A stretch of 64,000 bases of DNA from NCBI GenBank assembly GCA_963920635.1, contig OY987301.1, positions 18,890,501-18,954,500 of the forward strand, written 5' to 3'. A model generated the notes under the pieces. It searched no databases, was not told where the DNA came from, and was given only the letters and a program-made list of their open reading frames with translations. Origin of the DNA: Pseudeuparius sepicola (taxonomy: Eukaryota; Arthropoda; Insecta; Coleoptera; Anthribidae). Made by a program: the position numbers and the translations under genes. Of this stretch, positions 21,008-31,925 are shown in pieces (position 1 is the stretch's first letter; each line of letters begins with the position of its first letter).

Positions 21008-21035
21008 CTGAAGAAGTTATTAAATATAACGAAAC
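21008..21035 (+). ncRNA. Hammerhead-like motif, tandem copy 1
   Basis: CTGAAGA, one extra A, GTTAT-TAAAT-ATAAC (perfect 5-bp stem), GAAAC. Possible weak helix I: TTTTTAGC before the core can partly pair with GCGAACAA after GTC. Same extra base as at 10557. Confidence 0.4.
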
Positions 21036-21154
21036 GTCGCGAACAACATCAAACTTTGTTTTAATTTTTCCGTAAGCCGAAAACTACCACTATTATTACA
21101 CTATTTTTTTTAAGATAATAATTGCTAATATTTGACTGAACCATTTATATTAGC

Positions 21155-21182
21155 CTGAAGAAGTTATTAAATATAACGAAAC
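21155..21182 (+). ncRNA. Hammerhead-like motif, tandem copy 2
   Basis: Identical core to 21008-21035, including the 5-bp stem and GAAACGTCGCG. Confidence 0.4.
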
Positions 21183-21222
21183 GTCGCGAACAACATCAAA
21201 TTTTGTTTTAATTTTTCCGTAA

Positions 21223-24200
21223 CCTCTATACTATTCTAAACTACCTAATTGCTATTATTTATAATATTATGATTAATCTAAGTGAAGTGTTTTGGGGGTG
21301 TGAAGACCGCAGAAATACGTGTGTATACTGTTAGATCAGCTATGGCCCTTGCATATTAATGGTGAGCCAGAACAAAGGCCGTTTTGCATTTTACCTGCGG
21401 CCAAAGTGCTGTCCTTCCCTAATCCGGAAAAGGTCTAATACGGGGTGAACCTAAGTCCCCGAAAAGGAGGGAAATAAATAAAACAGCAACAAAAGCCCAA
21501 CAGATTCTGGAGAAATATTGGAGAACTTCCCAAACTTTTTTAATCCCCTTATCCCGGCCATTCACTTGTATTTTTTTGGCGTGTATATATAAATTTCGGG
21601 GAAAGTGCGGGACTTCTTGGGGTTGACTAATGATATTCAGATATTTACGGCTGTTTTTAAGGTATGATATTTTTTCCTGAGAGTTTTTCCTGTAGTGGAC
21701 TTAAGGGGGGCAATTTCTATGTCGCAGGAACATATTTTTAAAATTCTTATTTTTTTACGACGTTTCGACACTTATTTGCGCTTATTTAATTTCACAAAAC
21801 CTGAAACCTACCTGTAGGTAATGCTCAGCAAATTGGCACTTGTTTCAACAAATAGAAATCATCTGTAAAACTATCAAAATACACTCTAAGAAAGACGCAA
21901 AAGAACGTAGAAACGTCGGCATAATCTAAATAACAGATGATAATGAAGGACATTACAATAATTACCATATTTTTACACTTTGACTCCCACTTCGTGCACT
22001 AATATACAGGATGCCTAAAACCATAGAAGGTTGTAGTAGATTATTTTATTCTAAAACCCAAAAAAGTCTCAGTGTAAGAACGTCAGACCAAAAGTTATAT
22101 GCGGGTATAGACGAAACTTAAATTATAAACTTTTATTGATAACATTTCTATCTTTATTAATACAGAACACATAGAGAACTTTGTTGTATTGCCGCACTTA
22201 CACTTTATTTACAGGGTATACCAGAAATAGTATCATGATAGCATTGTGGAACGTTAATATAAGATCAGTTTCGGTAATTCTTGTAAAGAGTGAAAGCCCC
22301 AGTGTTTAATTTCGGAAGTACCAACGTTATTGCTATTGAAAGTGAATTGGTTCACCTATAGCCCAGGGACTTGCGTCTCTATAATATCGACAAACAGAAA
22401 GGGATGTTAATCTGTTAGGAGATTGTAACAATTCCAGCGATAACTAGTAAATTAGCGAAAATGAATTCCCACTTATTCCCCGATGGCGCCGGCTAGCATT
22501 TCTGATTAGAGGTCCGGAAAATCGTACTAATCACAAAGCGCGGCGATTTAATTTATAGAGATTATCGAATTATCTAATAGAAGTTGGCGAATGGAGATTA
22601 CCTATGCCCTGCGGGTTATATCGCAGGCTATTCGCTAATTAAACTTTCCGCAAGCAACGAAGTTTAAAAAGTTCGTGGGGTTTGACTTCACAGATGAACG
22701 AATCTAAAGTAATACCTAGAAGTTATTTGCTTCGCCTGGAAATCTAAAGCAAACTTTTCAAGATAATAACAAAAGTTCACATAAACATGGGTTGTCAAAT
22801 GCTTTGTTTTACAGTTACAGGGTATGCAAATTTTCAAAAAAATGTGTTTATTTCCAATTTCCAAATCAGTAGGTATTTCGCTAGTTAACCATTTTTTTAA
22901 ATTATTGCATTTTAACCATATAAAAAAGTAAACTATCTGCGTAAATTTTCACTTGTGCATGTTTAGACGCAACCCAGTCGGTTGTGCTTCAACGGAATGA
23001 TAATATATAACTACTGACAAAAATTATAATCGTATTATCGCTATGTATATTTGTATGTAGCCACGCCCAACTTTGCTTTAATAAACGACTACGTTTATCT
23101 CGACGAGTTCGATCCGATTGGGAGAGGTTTGAATTCACTGGAGCGGACTCAAATAGACGGCGTAAACCCTACAGGTTGAAATTCAATCATATTTAAAATT
23201 TCAAGTTAAGCCGCTATCTCCAAACAGAAGTTGGCCAGAATGTGCACCAACCTACTGTGGAATAAGTATATGATAAGTTAATATCCCTAGAGAGGATTGA
23301 AAACCGTAGGATTCGATACTGATGATGTAGAATTATAAAAGATTTGGCATAACTCAATCGGATCCATTTCAATCCGATCGAGTTGTCACGAGACAAACGT
23401 AAGTATACAATGTGTTCCTTGTGTAATCAAGTTCTCATCTAGATAATACCAACTGATGTTTTCGAAGCAATAAAAGTTGCAGCCCGTGTGCCCTTTTGTC
23501 TTCATTACAAATTTTTATTGCGGGCAAACTCTCCTAGTAATGTCACATTTTGTCGGCACACGTTGGAAATGACAAGACAATACGTGTCCCGTAAAATTTA
23601 TTGCACTATATATATCGGATAACTACATTTACGGCCGCTAATTCCGTATCTTTATTAAACTTTTTATGTGTTCCGCGTATAACGATTTCCCCTATGTAAT
23701 AAAAAAATATATCTGGCGCAAACATTTACTCTGACTGATTCAATTAAATCTCTCCTGTCAGGCGAAAGTGGCAATCCCAAATATCCCCAATTAGTAAACC
23801 GCTTGATAAAGTTTTCTTTGTAAATTTCCAATTTCGTGGAGTACAAAATTAAGTATATTATCCTATATTTATCCTCGCGTGCTTTCAACTGCAGCCAAGC
23901 AAGATAAGAGAAACAATTTTACTCGTAGAAAATGTGGCGTGGGTAATTGGAAAACGTCGAGAAAAGAACGTGTACAACAACTAGTTCTACTTATTATGAC
24001 ATCTCTGAGCACGTTTCCCAGATTCAAGAGAGAAAATACATAATGGGAAATAACGCAACATCAGGACAATCCTTATTAAAGCAAAAATAAAAATGCTGGA
24101 ATAACGATATAACTCGAAGGCCTTCCCTTCCCACAAAAATATTAATAGGGGTTGAGCCAGGGAATACCTAAGTTGTTATAGAACTGTAATGACGTAACCC

Positions 24201-24330
24201 TAACGAACCAACTTTATAGCTATTCGGTTCCAAAAAGGTACTGCGAAGGCAAGTTTCACTAATTTCCAAGCGAATATGAAAATAAACCACACAGGGATGG
24301 GTGTTGCTAAGTTTTGATAGGGTGAATATA
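21223..24330. other. 3.1-kb stretch with only isolated repeat ends
   Basis: Unpaired termini TACAGGATGCC (~22005) and TACAGGGTATACC (22210). At ~22782-22830 ATAAACATGGGTTGTCAAATG resembles the arms of the 6149/16483 family. No gene seen. GC-richer patches near 22480-22660 have no recognised content. Confidence 0.35.
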
Positions 24331-25907
24331 CACTATACAGGCTGTTCCAAAGTTTTTTGTTATTGACGATAGACTATAGGTTGACTTGGGAAAGAATTGT
24401 ATCTTTTGCCCTGACTACCATGGTGGAAACAGAACAAGAATTATTGAACATCGCATTTACGAGTTGTTGCCAAATATTATTTTACAGATCGAAACGTAAT
24501 TTAATTCTGCAAAAAAATCTATAGCTTTTCGTGTAAAGCAAAAAACTAAGCAGATATTTTGATATACTTTAGTGGACAGTGACTGTGAAGGCGATCAAAA
24601 ATTAACATTAAAAATTGCAATTGAAAAAACCCTTAGTCATTTTTTCAATAAAAATAAGGGTGGCTTTGTATAAGGTTGTCTGTTCCAAAATGATGCCAAT
24701 TTTTTTAAATTTTCCTAGAAATTGATTGCGGCAGTTTGTACAGATTTTTAATAACACTTGTAGACCCTACACGCTATTTCACTGAAATAACTTTTTTAGG
24801 TCCATCAGTATCCAGAAGGTAGTAATGTGGAAAACTTGAAAAACTAACATATTACATCTTTTTATTTTGCCCGCCTTGTATTTTGTCCTTTAATAAGCTT
24901 AATTAGGCTTTGTTTGGCTGGTGCGAAAGTTTACACAAAGTAATTATTTCCAGTAGGATAATGTTCTCAAAATTAAACCGGGTAATACAGGTAATTCTTC
25001 TTTATTTATAATGGGGGCTTCGTTTACAGCACCCAGGCGGCCAATAATTCGGAAATAAGAAAATATATGGCAGGCATAATCTTCGTTAATAATAGCCCAC
25101 GATATAAAGCTATATTGTCTTTCATATACCGGCGTAGAACCTGGAAGAAACGCCGATATTTTATGGACCAGAAAACCATTAATTTTGATTTCTCCCCAAA
25201 ACCACACAAAAGTGAAATGGAATACCAAATCGGATGTGACGTAAGAAGCTCCGGCATCCAGTTGCGTATATCTACTGCTTTGTAAAAAATGGATATGGGG
25301 GTTGCGGTGTAAAAAAAGCAATAACGAAAGGGTAACGCAAAAGACAGATGATAATGCCGTTTTTCATTCCCATATAAAAAAATTATCTAGAAAACAAAAA
25401 AGTATGTGTGTGTACACGCGTTGCCCTTGAAATCCTTCCAATACGTGCGGTCGCAAAGGCGTTCAACTGACAACGCTGCAATTACCCCTCCCCTCTCTCG
25501 CGGTTTGAAAGCCAGCGATAACCCTAAAAGCGTAAGTGACGGCAAATCTAACATTTCGCGACATTACCTTACGTGACATTGCCAGTTACAGTGCAAAAAA
25601 CAATAAATTCGGCGCTGTCAGGTTGGCCTTAGATTGCCTGAATAATAGTGCAAAATCTTATAACCCTGCCCACGGACATTGGCGGCTTTTTTCGCAAAAG
25701 TCTTTCGACAACCTCGAATAGAGCCGTTCTAAAAATCGAAGAAGGTGGTAAATCTCTTAATTGGGTGTCGTACTTTCCTCCGGTACCAAAAAGAACCTCG
25801 AAAATCCGATATCTAAGAGAAATTCCCGATTCACGATTAACCACTTTCGAGAAACGGGACGGCTGTAGAATCAACGAAACCGACGGAAAATCCTCTGAAA
25901 CCACTAT
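24331..25907. other. AT-rich stretch with one degenerate terminus; no gene recognised
   Basis: TACAGGCTGTTCC at 24338 and GCCCGCCTTGTA at ~24879 could be degenerate ends of one element, but the arms do not pair clearly. Overlapping open frames at 24944-25321 on both strands have no domain. 25430-25620 is GC-richer with nothing recognised. Confidence 0.3.
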
Positions 25908-26010
25908 TGGAAATTGCTTGTTTTTTCTTATTTCTCGATTTTTCGGGGGCTCGGGAAGCATCAGAACTTCACCCGAAGACTCCAGGGAAGCTGGAAATAA
26001 ACCAAAGATT
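25908..26010. repeat. Diverged ~100-bp repeat, pair with 11157-11260
   Basis: TTTTTTCTTATTTCTCGATT, TTTCGGGGGCTCGGGAAGC, ATCAGAACTTCACC, GAAGACTCCAGGGAAG; same order and orientation as the partner. Confidence 0.5.
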
Positions 26011-26433
26011 TGGTTCGCGGTTGAGATTAAATGAATGCATTTTCTTTACACAGTCTCTTTAAAATAAATACTTAGTAGGAATTTGCAGCTGCTTTTTCGT
26101 AAAGGAATTGAAAGTGAATACTCTGGTTCTGATTTCGTTAGTGAATAAGACACAGAGGGGTGGAGAATAAATCGGGAGTGACATAGAAAGCTTCGGCTGC
26201 CAGGAATTGTATCATTTTCCCTCTCGAAGACGAGGTAGAGGATACGATTCTGACGAAATTGCGACACCACTGGGAATATGGAAGGTTATGGGGTCGATCT
26301 TTTCAAAGAAGGACGGAAATCCTGAATCCATTTACAAGAAATGTCAACACAAATACGAAATCATTTAGCCGGAATTACTTCACGTTGTGGCATAGCTGTA
26401 AAAAACAAAATTATTTTTATCGTATCCATATAG
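26011..26433. other. Spacer, nothing recognised
   Basis: No gene or repeat partner found. Confidence 0.3.
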
Positions 26434-26626
26434 GTACAGGGTGTTCACGAAATATTGGAGACCCCATTAACTTTCTTATTTTTGACCAGAGGAAAAAGTG
26501 TTTTATATGAAAGTTTTAGAAAATTTTCTCAACTTTCCAATGCCGTTTTCAGAAAGAAAATCGAAAGTCGCGTTTTCAAAATAGAGACCTAACTTTTGTT
26601 TTTTTTTTAAATGGAACACCCTGTAT
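26434..26626. mobile_element. Small CACCCTGTA-ended element (193 bp)
   Basis: Left TACAGGGTGTTCACG, right TGGAACACCCTGTA. The arms pair only near the ends. Confidence 0.6.
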
Positions 26627-26859
26627 GTTATTGAATTTCTTGATTCTACGCTTCATTCCGATTACAACGATATATATATTTAATATGTTTTATATAACTT
26701 TTGTCGTAGAAAATTGCATTTTAAAACAGGATTACACAAAAACTAAGGTGGCCATGAAACTAGAACTAACACAATAATTAAGAATATTTTTGATTTGTTC
26801 CAAGAGAAAAAATCATAAAAACACAACAGAAAAGCATATAAATTTTACTACACAAACAA

Positions 26860-27213
26860 AATATAACAAAGTATAACAATAACAGTATTTTTCATAAGAA
26901 CTGTTCGAATTGTAATCCGTTCACTTGGAGGCATGCGCGATATCTCTTTTTCAAATTATTAATATACTTGTTCTTGTTAATATTATATCTTGATTGCTAT
27001 TTAAAAAATGTAACCGTTGTTACAAAGATCCGAATGAAAATATAGAAGAACTGCAAGGGAAAATTGTCGAATGATACATTTTTTCAATAACAATCAAGAT
27101 ATAATATTAAGAAGTATTAATAATTTGAAAAAGAGATATCGCTCATGCCTTCAAGTGAACGGATTACAATTCGAACAGTTCTTATGAAAAATATTGTTAT
27201 TGTTATACTTTGT
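26860..27213. mobile_element. Fold-back element, ~135-bp arms
   Basis: AACTGTTCGAATTGTAATCC near 26901 pairs with GGATTACAATTCGAACAGTT near 27161, and GATATCTCTTTTTCAAATTA near 26939 with its complement near 27121. The outer ends are ATAACAAAGTATAACAATAA and the complementary TTGTTATACTTTGTTAT. No coding sequence. Confidence 0.85.
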
Positions 27214-27214
27214 T

Positions 27215-27404
27215 ATACAGGGTGGCCCACCACGAACTGCATCGATCTATATATGGAAAACTAAAAGTAGGAAAATTCTGAAAATTTGGCACCTCACCAA
27301 TGCCGATGGGCGCTGGTCAACTAAAATATTTTGGTGAATCTGGCACTTCCGGTTATACCGGAAGTCGATATCAACTTTCTTATCTCAAATGGAACACCCT
27401 ATAT
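27215..27404. mobile_element. Small element with TACAGGGTGGCCC / GGAACACCCTATA ends
   Basis: Starts directly at the end of the preceding fold-back. Degenerate TIR; no arms of note. Confidence 0.45.
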
Positions 27405-27640
27405 ATTATTGCATTTTTGGATTTTAGGCATCATTTTGGAACAAAAATATGCAACATGTCCTATGTCTAAATCCAACCGTTTTTGAGATATTTGCATTTT
27501 TCCGAAAAAAATTACAGGTGCAGACCTAAAGTCAATTAGCAATTTATACGAGGAAACCGCTAAATTTCAAAACAAATTTTTGGCATCGTGTAACAGAAGC
27601 CCTGACCTAGTGACCTCCGCTGAGAAATAAATCCGTTCTT

Positions 27641-28205
27641 ATACAGGGTATTCACAAAATATGAATAAAAATTACATTCAAAATGTGCTTAAATCTCGAA
27701 ATTTTCAAATGGAAACCCCCATTTTTTTAATGCGATCTTATTCACCACTAAAAAATGATCACAACTTTGTGTAAGGTTTCCTATACCTAAATGTAGTAAT
27801 TTTCGATTAATTTACGAAAAACCCACTTTTCGCCCATAAAATGCGAAGTTTGCTTAACGCTTGGAAAGTCATATTAGCCGTGGACGTTGAAGACAATCGC
27901 GGCAGAGTAAATGTCACTTGGTTTATAAATTATTATTGTCAACAATAATGCCGGCGCGCTTAAATTACACAAACGAAAATTATTTAAATTTGTTTATTAT
28001 CTACGGAGAATGCAACAAAGTACCTACTATCAAGAACGTGTGATACATAATCTTGGTTTGTGTAATTTGTTTGTACAATATTGAATTTTCAAGTTATTTA
28101 ATGGGTTTGTTTTATACGGATTATTATACGGCTTATGTTCTATAACATAGAATCGATAGAAATTGTCGAAATAAAATGGCACATTATTGGTGACTCACCC
28201 TGTAT
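27641..28205. mobile_element. Possible element between TACAGGGTATTC and GACTCACCCTGTA
   Basis: The two ends are ~560 bp apart in facing orientation, but the arms beyond the terminal ~8 bases do not match well, so they may come from different elements. Confidence 0.35.
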
Positions 28206-28393
28206 GTTGAGTCCCGACGAAGTTGAATCTTGAACGAAAACTTATAGATAAAAGAACTCTTTAATAAAGTTTGACTAAAGACCCTTGATATTCCTTCACT
28301 TTGTTAGCTTTTATCTGAATACGAAATTGGGTGTATGCGGACGATTTTACATTTTAAAGGAGGAATTTTAACTTTCGAATAAAACCGCATTTT

Positions 28394-28510
28394 CCTGCTT
28401 ATACCCACTTTGCAGTAACTCTTGATTATGTTTAAGTGGAATGGAAATAACGCAATTTGTTCCCATTTTCTTTTTGCAGTTTTACTTCTTAGGTAATGTA
28501 AATGTACCTC
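28394..28510. repeat. ~110-bp repeat, pair with 29480-29605
   Basis: CACTTTGCAGTAACTCTTG, TATGTTTAAGTGGAATGGAA, TTTGTTCCCATTTTC; the same order occurs 1.09 kb downstream. Open frames crossing it (28304-28579, 28441-28641) are not conserved in the partner. Confidence 0.6.
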
Positions 28511-28689
28511 GTTTCCGTATTTCTCAAGGAAACAAAACATTTTGGAAGAGAGAAAACTGTATTTCGACACCTTTCGCAACTCTAGAGCACGAGAAGATAG
28601 AAATAAGTGGGTATAAACGTATCGATGTCTCCAATATTTAAAAGTGAAATGAAATAGAGAAGTGCTTTTTCTTCTGGGGTACTCTTAGT

Positions 28690-28742
28690 TTGGAGTACTG
28701 TGAGAGTGAGAATTATTATTATTATTAATATTATTATTAATT
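28690..28742. repeat. Short (ATT)n-tailed repeat, pair with 49440-49480
   Basis: GGAGTACTGTGAGAGTGAGA followed by (ATT)n. The partner reads GGTACTGTGAGGGTGAGA and (ATT)n. A shared unique head ahead of an (ATT) run suggests a retroposed 3' end rather than two independent microsatellites. Confidence 0.55.
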
Positions 28743-28929
28743 GATCTCTATAATACTCCGTGATTGCTTAGGTGATTAATTGATTACTTAGTTCGAAATA
28801 TTTCGAACCCAGGAAAACCCTATGGACCAATTCGCACTATATAGGTACCTATCGATTATATTTTCTGAAATACTGGTAAAAATATTTTATAAAATTAACT
28901 TAAATATTTTGAATATTCTTTAGAGAAGA

Positions 28930-29165
28930 GATACAAAGCGTGGAAGTTCTTTTTTTTTTAAAATGAAATATGGCTACATCTACCAAAATAATTAAGCTGA
29001 GTATCGGCTGAAGATGTTAATTTATCTACACTTGTGCTATTTTTGGATCGTGCTTTTACTCTTTACTTTTTTGGGGTCACCTTTTTGGGTTATAATTTGG
29101 TGCAACAAAAAGTTACTCTAGTTTCATAACGAAAAAATTAACCGTTTGCATTCAAAAAATGGGCA
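28930..29165. repeat. Diverged half copy of the 30275-31373 fold-back
   Basis: TTTTTGGATCGTGCTTTTAC, GTGCAACAAAAAGTTACTC, GTTTCATAACGAAAAAATTA, AACCGTTTGC correspond in order to 30530-30690. No second arm. Confidence 0.6.
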
Positions 29166-29479
29166 AAATAGGCCCAAAATACCTGTTAATTCGAAAAATA
29201 AAATTAACAACTAACCAACAACTGTAAATTAACAAATTTAGCACAATTGAAAAAAAAAACATATTTGATATTTGGGGCCAACATTTTAGGGCAACCTGAA
29301 TGTTTCCAATTTTTAATAATGCTTAAGTTTTTCGCAAAAGATGTGTTTTAGAGCATAATTTAGCACTATTTATATTGTAGCACAAAAAAATTCTGTTTAG
29401 AAAATATTTTCTACACCGCACCGATAAGAATTCAGATTTATTTAATATTTCAAAATGGGGAACTTGCATAAAACTGGAT

Positions 29480-29605
29480 TTCGCTCCGCTAGCTCACTTT
29501 GCAGTAACTCCTGCTTATGCTTAAGTGAAATGGAAATAACTTAAGCAGTTTGTTTCCATTTCCCGTTTGTGGTTTTAGTCCTTCACTATAAGAAAATGTA
29601 TCTAC
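29480..29605. repeat. ~110-bp repeat, pair with 28394-28510
   Basis: TCACTTTGCAGTAACTCCTG, TATGCTTAAGTGAAATGGAA, GTTTGTTTCCATTTCCCG. Confidence 0.6.
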
Positions 29606-29829
29606 CTACTTAAATAATACATAGGTGTAGGTGTCATATTATTTGTTTATTATGTAGCACATTATTGGAATACTTACAGCTTACAGCTTTTTAGAGAGGT
29701 ATAGACGAACAGATTATTTTTGGTTATTAACGTAACACCCTGCATGACTTGTATCACTTATTAAAACCTGAGACACACTGTACATGTTTCAACAACAATT
29801 TATGCAAATAAAATACGTAAGCCCGAAGG

Positions 29830-30070
29830 AATTCCTTTTGCGTGTTCTTTCAGCAAACAGCGGTTATTTATTCTTGCAGATATTTCTTCTAATTTTCTGC
29901 CTAATTACCAGCTATCAGAACTTAAATTCCCGGCCCGGGGCCGGCATAGCACACTTTAATTAAAAAACACAGATAAATTAGGCCACAGAATTCATTTTGA
30001 AGTTGTTGTTTAGCTAGCGGGGATGTCATCCATTACCCCATGCTCTTTTATAGCCCACGAAGTAACTAGC
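29830..30070. repeat. Diverged ~240-bp repeat, left of the 30275 fold-back
   Basis: TAATTACCAGCTATCAGAAC, TTAATTAAAAAACACAGATA and the preceding TGTTCTTTC stretch match 31690-31925 in order and orientation. Confidence 0.5.
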
Positions 30071-30274
30071 TGAATTCCGTAGCGTCATTTTCATCTGGCG
30101 AAAATCAAACCTGAAAATTTGAGTCGTACTAGACAGTTGTAATGCACGCAAACAATTTGGATTCCTATTGTTGTTTGTGGGTTTCTCGCTATTGTTTGTT
30201 ATTCGACACTATATTATAGGACCGATATATTGTGGAAACGAGACATTCTAGAAGCTCTCAAAAAGAAAAATAAA

Positions 30275-31373
30275 TACAGGGTGTCCGGTAAGTACGTGGA
30301 CATCTCGTGGGAGCAGATAGGAGACGTCAAAAGCTTAACATCTACGGGTCAAATCTCAATAGTTACTAAGGTACAGGGCATTGTAGCGCTTTTTTTTAAT
30401 TGAATTATGGCAATATCTCCCTAAATAATCAAGCTGCTGAACTGAAATTTGTCACTGCTGTGTTTTTGGAGAAGGAGAATAAGCTGAAACTGTCAATTTA
30501 TACGTGCCTCACAGAGGGCGCCACTTTCGCTGTTTTTGGATCTTGCGCTTTTACTCGTAACTTTTTTTAGGTTATCTTTTTGGTCTCTTTATGGTGCTGT
30601 AGGTCCATCATTTTAGTGCATATTTTCATTCTGCAACAAAAAGGTACCTACTCTTGTTTCATAACGACCAAATCAACCGTTTTTCACCTACTGCTTTCAA
30701 ATGTTACAGATCAACTGTACATTGAAAATGAAGAAAAAAATGCCAAATCAATATTGGTCGAAACACATTTTTGTTTTCTTGAAATAGGGTGTCCAAATTT
30801 GTCGAGTTTCAATCCGTTCCATTTTAAAAGTAAACATTTTTTTGGGACATGGTTCATATGGGTTTTTTTCTCGTTTTAAATGGTACAGTCGTTGTGCAAT
30901 ATTTGAAAGCAGTAGGTGAATATTTTATTTTTCGAATATTGAAGTCAACAGGTGTTTTGGGGCACGTTTTGGCAATTTAAACGCGCAAATGGTTGATTTG
31001 TTCGTTATGAAACAAGAGTACCTCTTTGTTGCAGAATGAAAAGATGTGCTAAAGTGATGGACCTGCAGGACCAAAAAGATAACCTCAAAAAACTTACGAG
31101 TACAAGCACGATCCAAAAACAGACCAAAAGTGGCGCCCTCTGTGAGATACGTAGAAATTGAGATTTCGGCTTATTTTCCATCCCCAAAAACACAGCAGTG
31201 CCAAATTTCAGTTCAACAGCTTGATTATTTTGGGAGATATTGCCCTAATTCAATTTCAAAAACCTCAGTAACTATTGAGATTTGACCCGTAGATATTAAG
31301 CTTAATCGTAATATTTTGACGTCCCCTACCTGCTCCCGCGAGATGTCCACGTACTTACCGGACACCTTGTATA
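30275..31373. mobile_element. Fold-back element with TACAGGGTGTCCGG ends, ~500-bp arms
   Basis: Left TACAGGGTGTCCGGTAAGTA, right TACTTACCGGACACCTTGTA. Arms pair throughout: GACATCTCGTGGGAGCAG, GGGTCAAATCTCAATAGTTA, GAGGGCGCCACTTT, TGTTTCATAACGA. A related half copy lies at 28930-29165. Open frames (30580-30879, 30925-31116, 31005-31193) are arm sequence read in both senses, not genes. Confidence 0.9.
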
Positions 31374-31460
31374 TAAGTTCATTGTTTCATTTTAGAATAA
31401 AACATGAAAAATTTCGGTTTACAAGATTACAATCAACGATGGTATAAAATAGTTGTTTTT

Positions 31461-31540
31461 TGTGTACCATGCAAGGCACTAAAGTTCAACTTTTTATAAC
31501 GGAGTATACTTTCCGAGCCCTGCAAGACTTCTTAGTGCAT
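31461..31540. repeat. Fragment of the palindromic tail of the 5S-derived repeat
   Basis: GTACCATGCAAGGCACTAAA, GTTCAACTTTTTATAAC resembles GTACCAAGGCACTGAAG, GTTCAACTTTTTATGAC at 61068. The returning arm is weak (CTTCTTAGTGCAT). No 5S-like head follows. Confidence 0.5.
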
Positions 31541-31689
31541 AGATTTATAAAAGTTATTTTATGCGAAAAAATTACATAGGTCTCTTAATATTCATTTAAG
31601 CTTCGAATTTCTCGGTTTTTCAACGATATATGAATACAAATTATTCTGAAATTAATGAGAATTTTAATTAGAAGTGTTCTTCGGAATGT

Positions 31690-31925
31690 TTTCTGTGCAT
31701 TCTTTGATACAACAATATGCCTACTAATTTCATGCTAATTAATTATCAGCTTTCAAGACTTGAACTCTTGCGGCTGGAAAAGCAGACTTAAATTAAAAAC
31801 ACACATAAATTTCTCTCTAAAACTTTGCAGAAGATTTACTGTGGAGAATGCCGGCATCCGAGGCATTTACATAATTTCTTGGCCCTTTGTGTTGTGAAAT
31901 AATAGCTGAAGATTTCTGCAGAAAA
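31690..31925. repeat. Diverged ~240-bp repeat, right of the 30275 fold-back
   Basis: TAATTATCAGCTTTCAAGAC, TTAAATTAAAAACACACATA; partner of 29830-30070. Confidence 0.5.

Larger units (their letters stand above)
21003..21222 (+). repeat. Tandem duplication (147-bp period) carrying hammerhead-like motifs
   Basis: The ~73-base block TTAGCCTGAAGAAGTTATTA ... TTTTTCCGTAA occurs at 21003 and again at 21150 with one or two differences. The spacer between is ~75 bp. Tandemly repeated ends with hammerhead motifs are a known trait of Penelope-like elements, but no RT lies nearby. Confidence 0.8.

Noticed and set aside
24338..24890. Element with TACAGGCTGTTCC and GCCCGCCTTGTA ends
   Set aside because: Termini too degenerate and no pairing arms.
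30580..31193. Several open frames of 60-100 codons on both strands
   Set aside because: They lie in the two arms of a fold-back; the frames are mirror images without domains.
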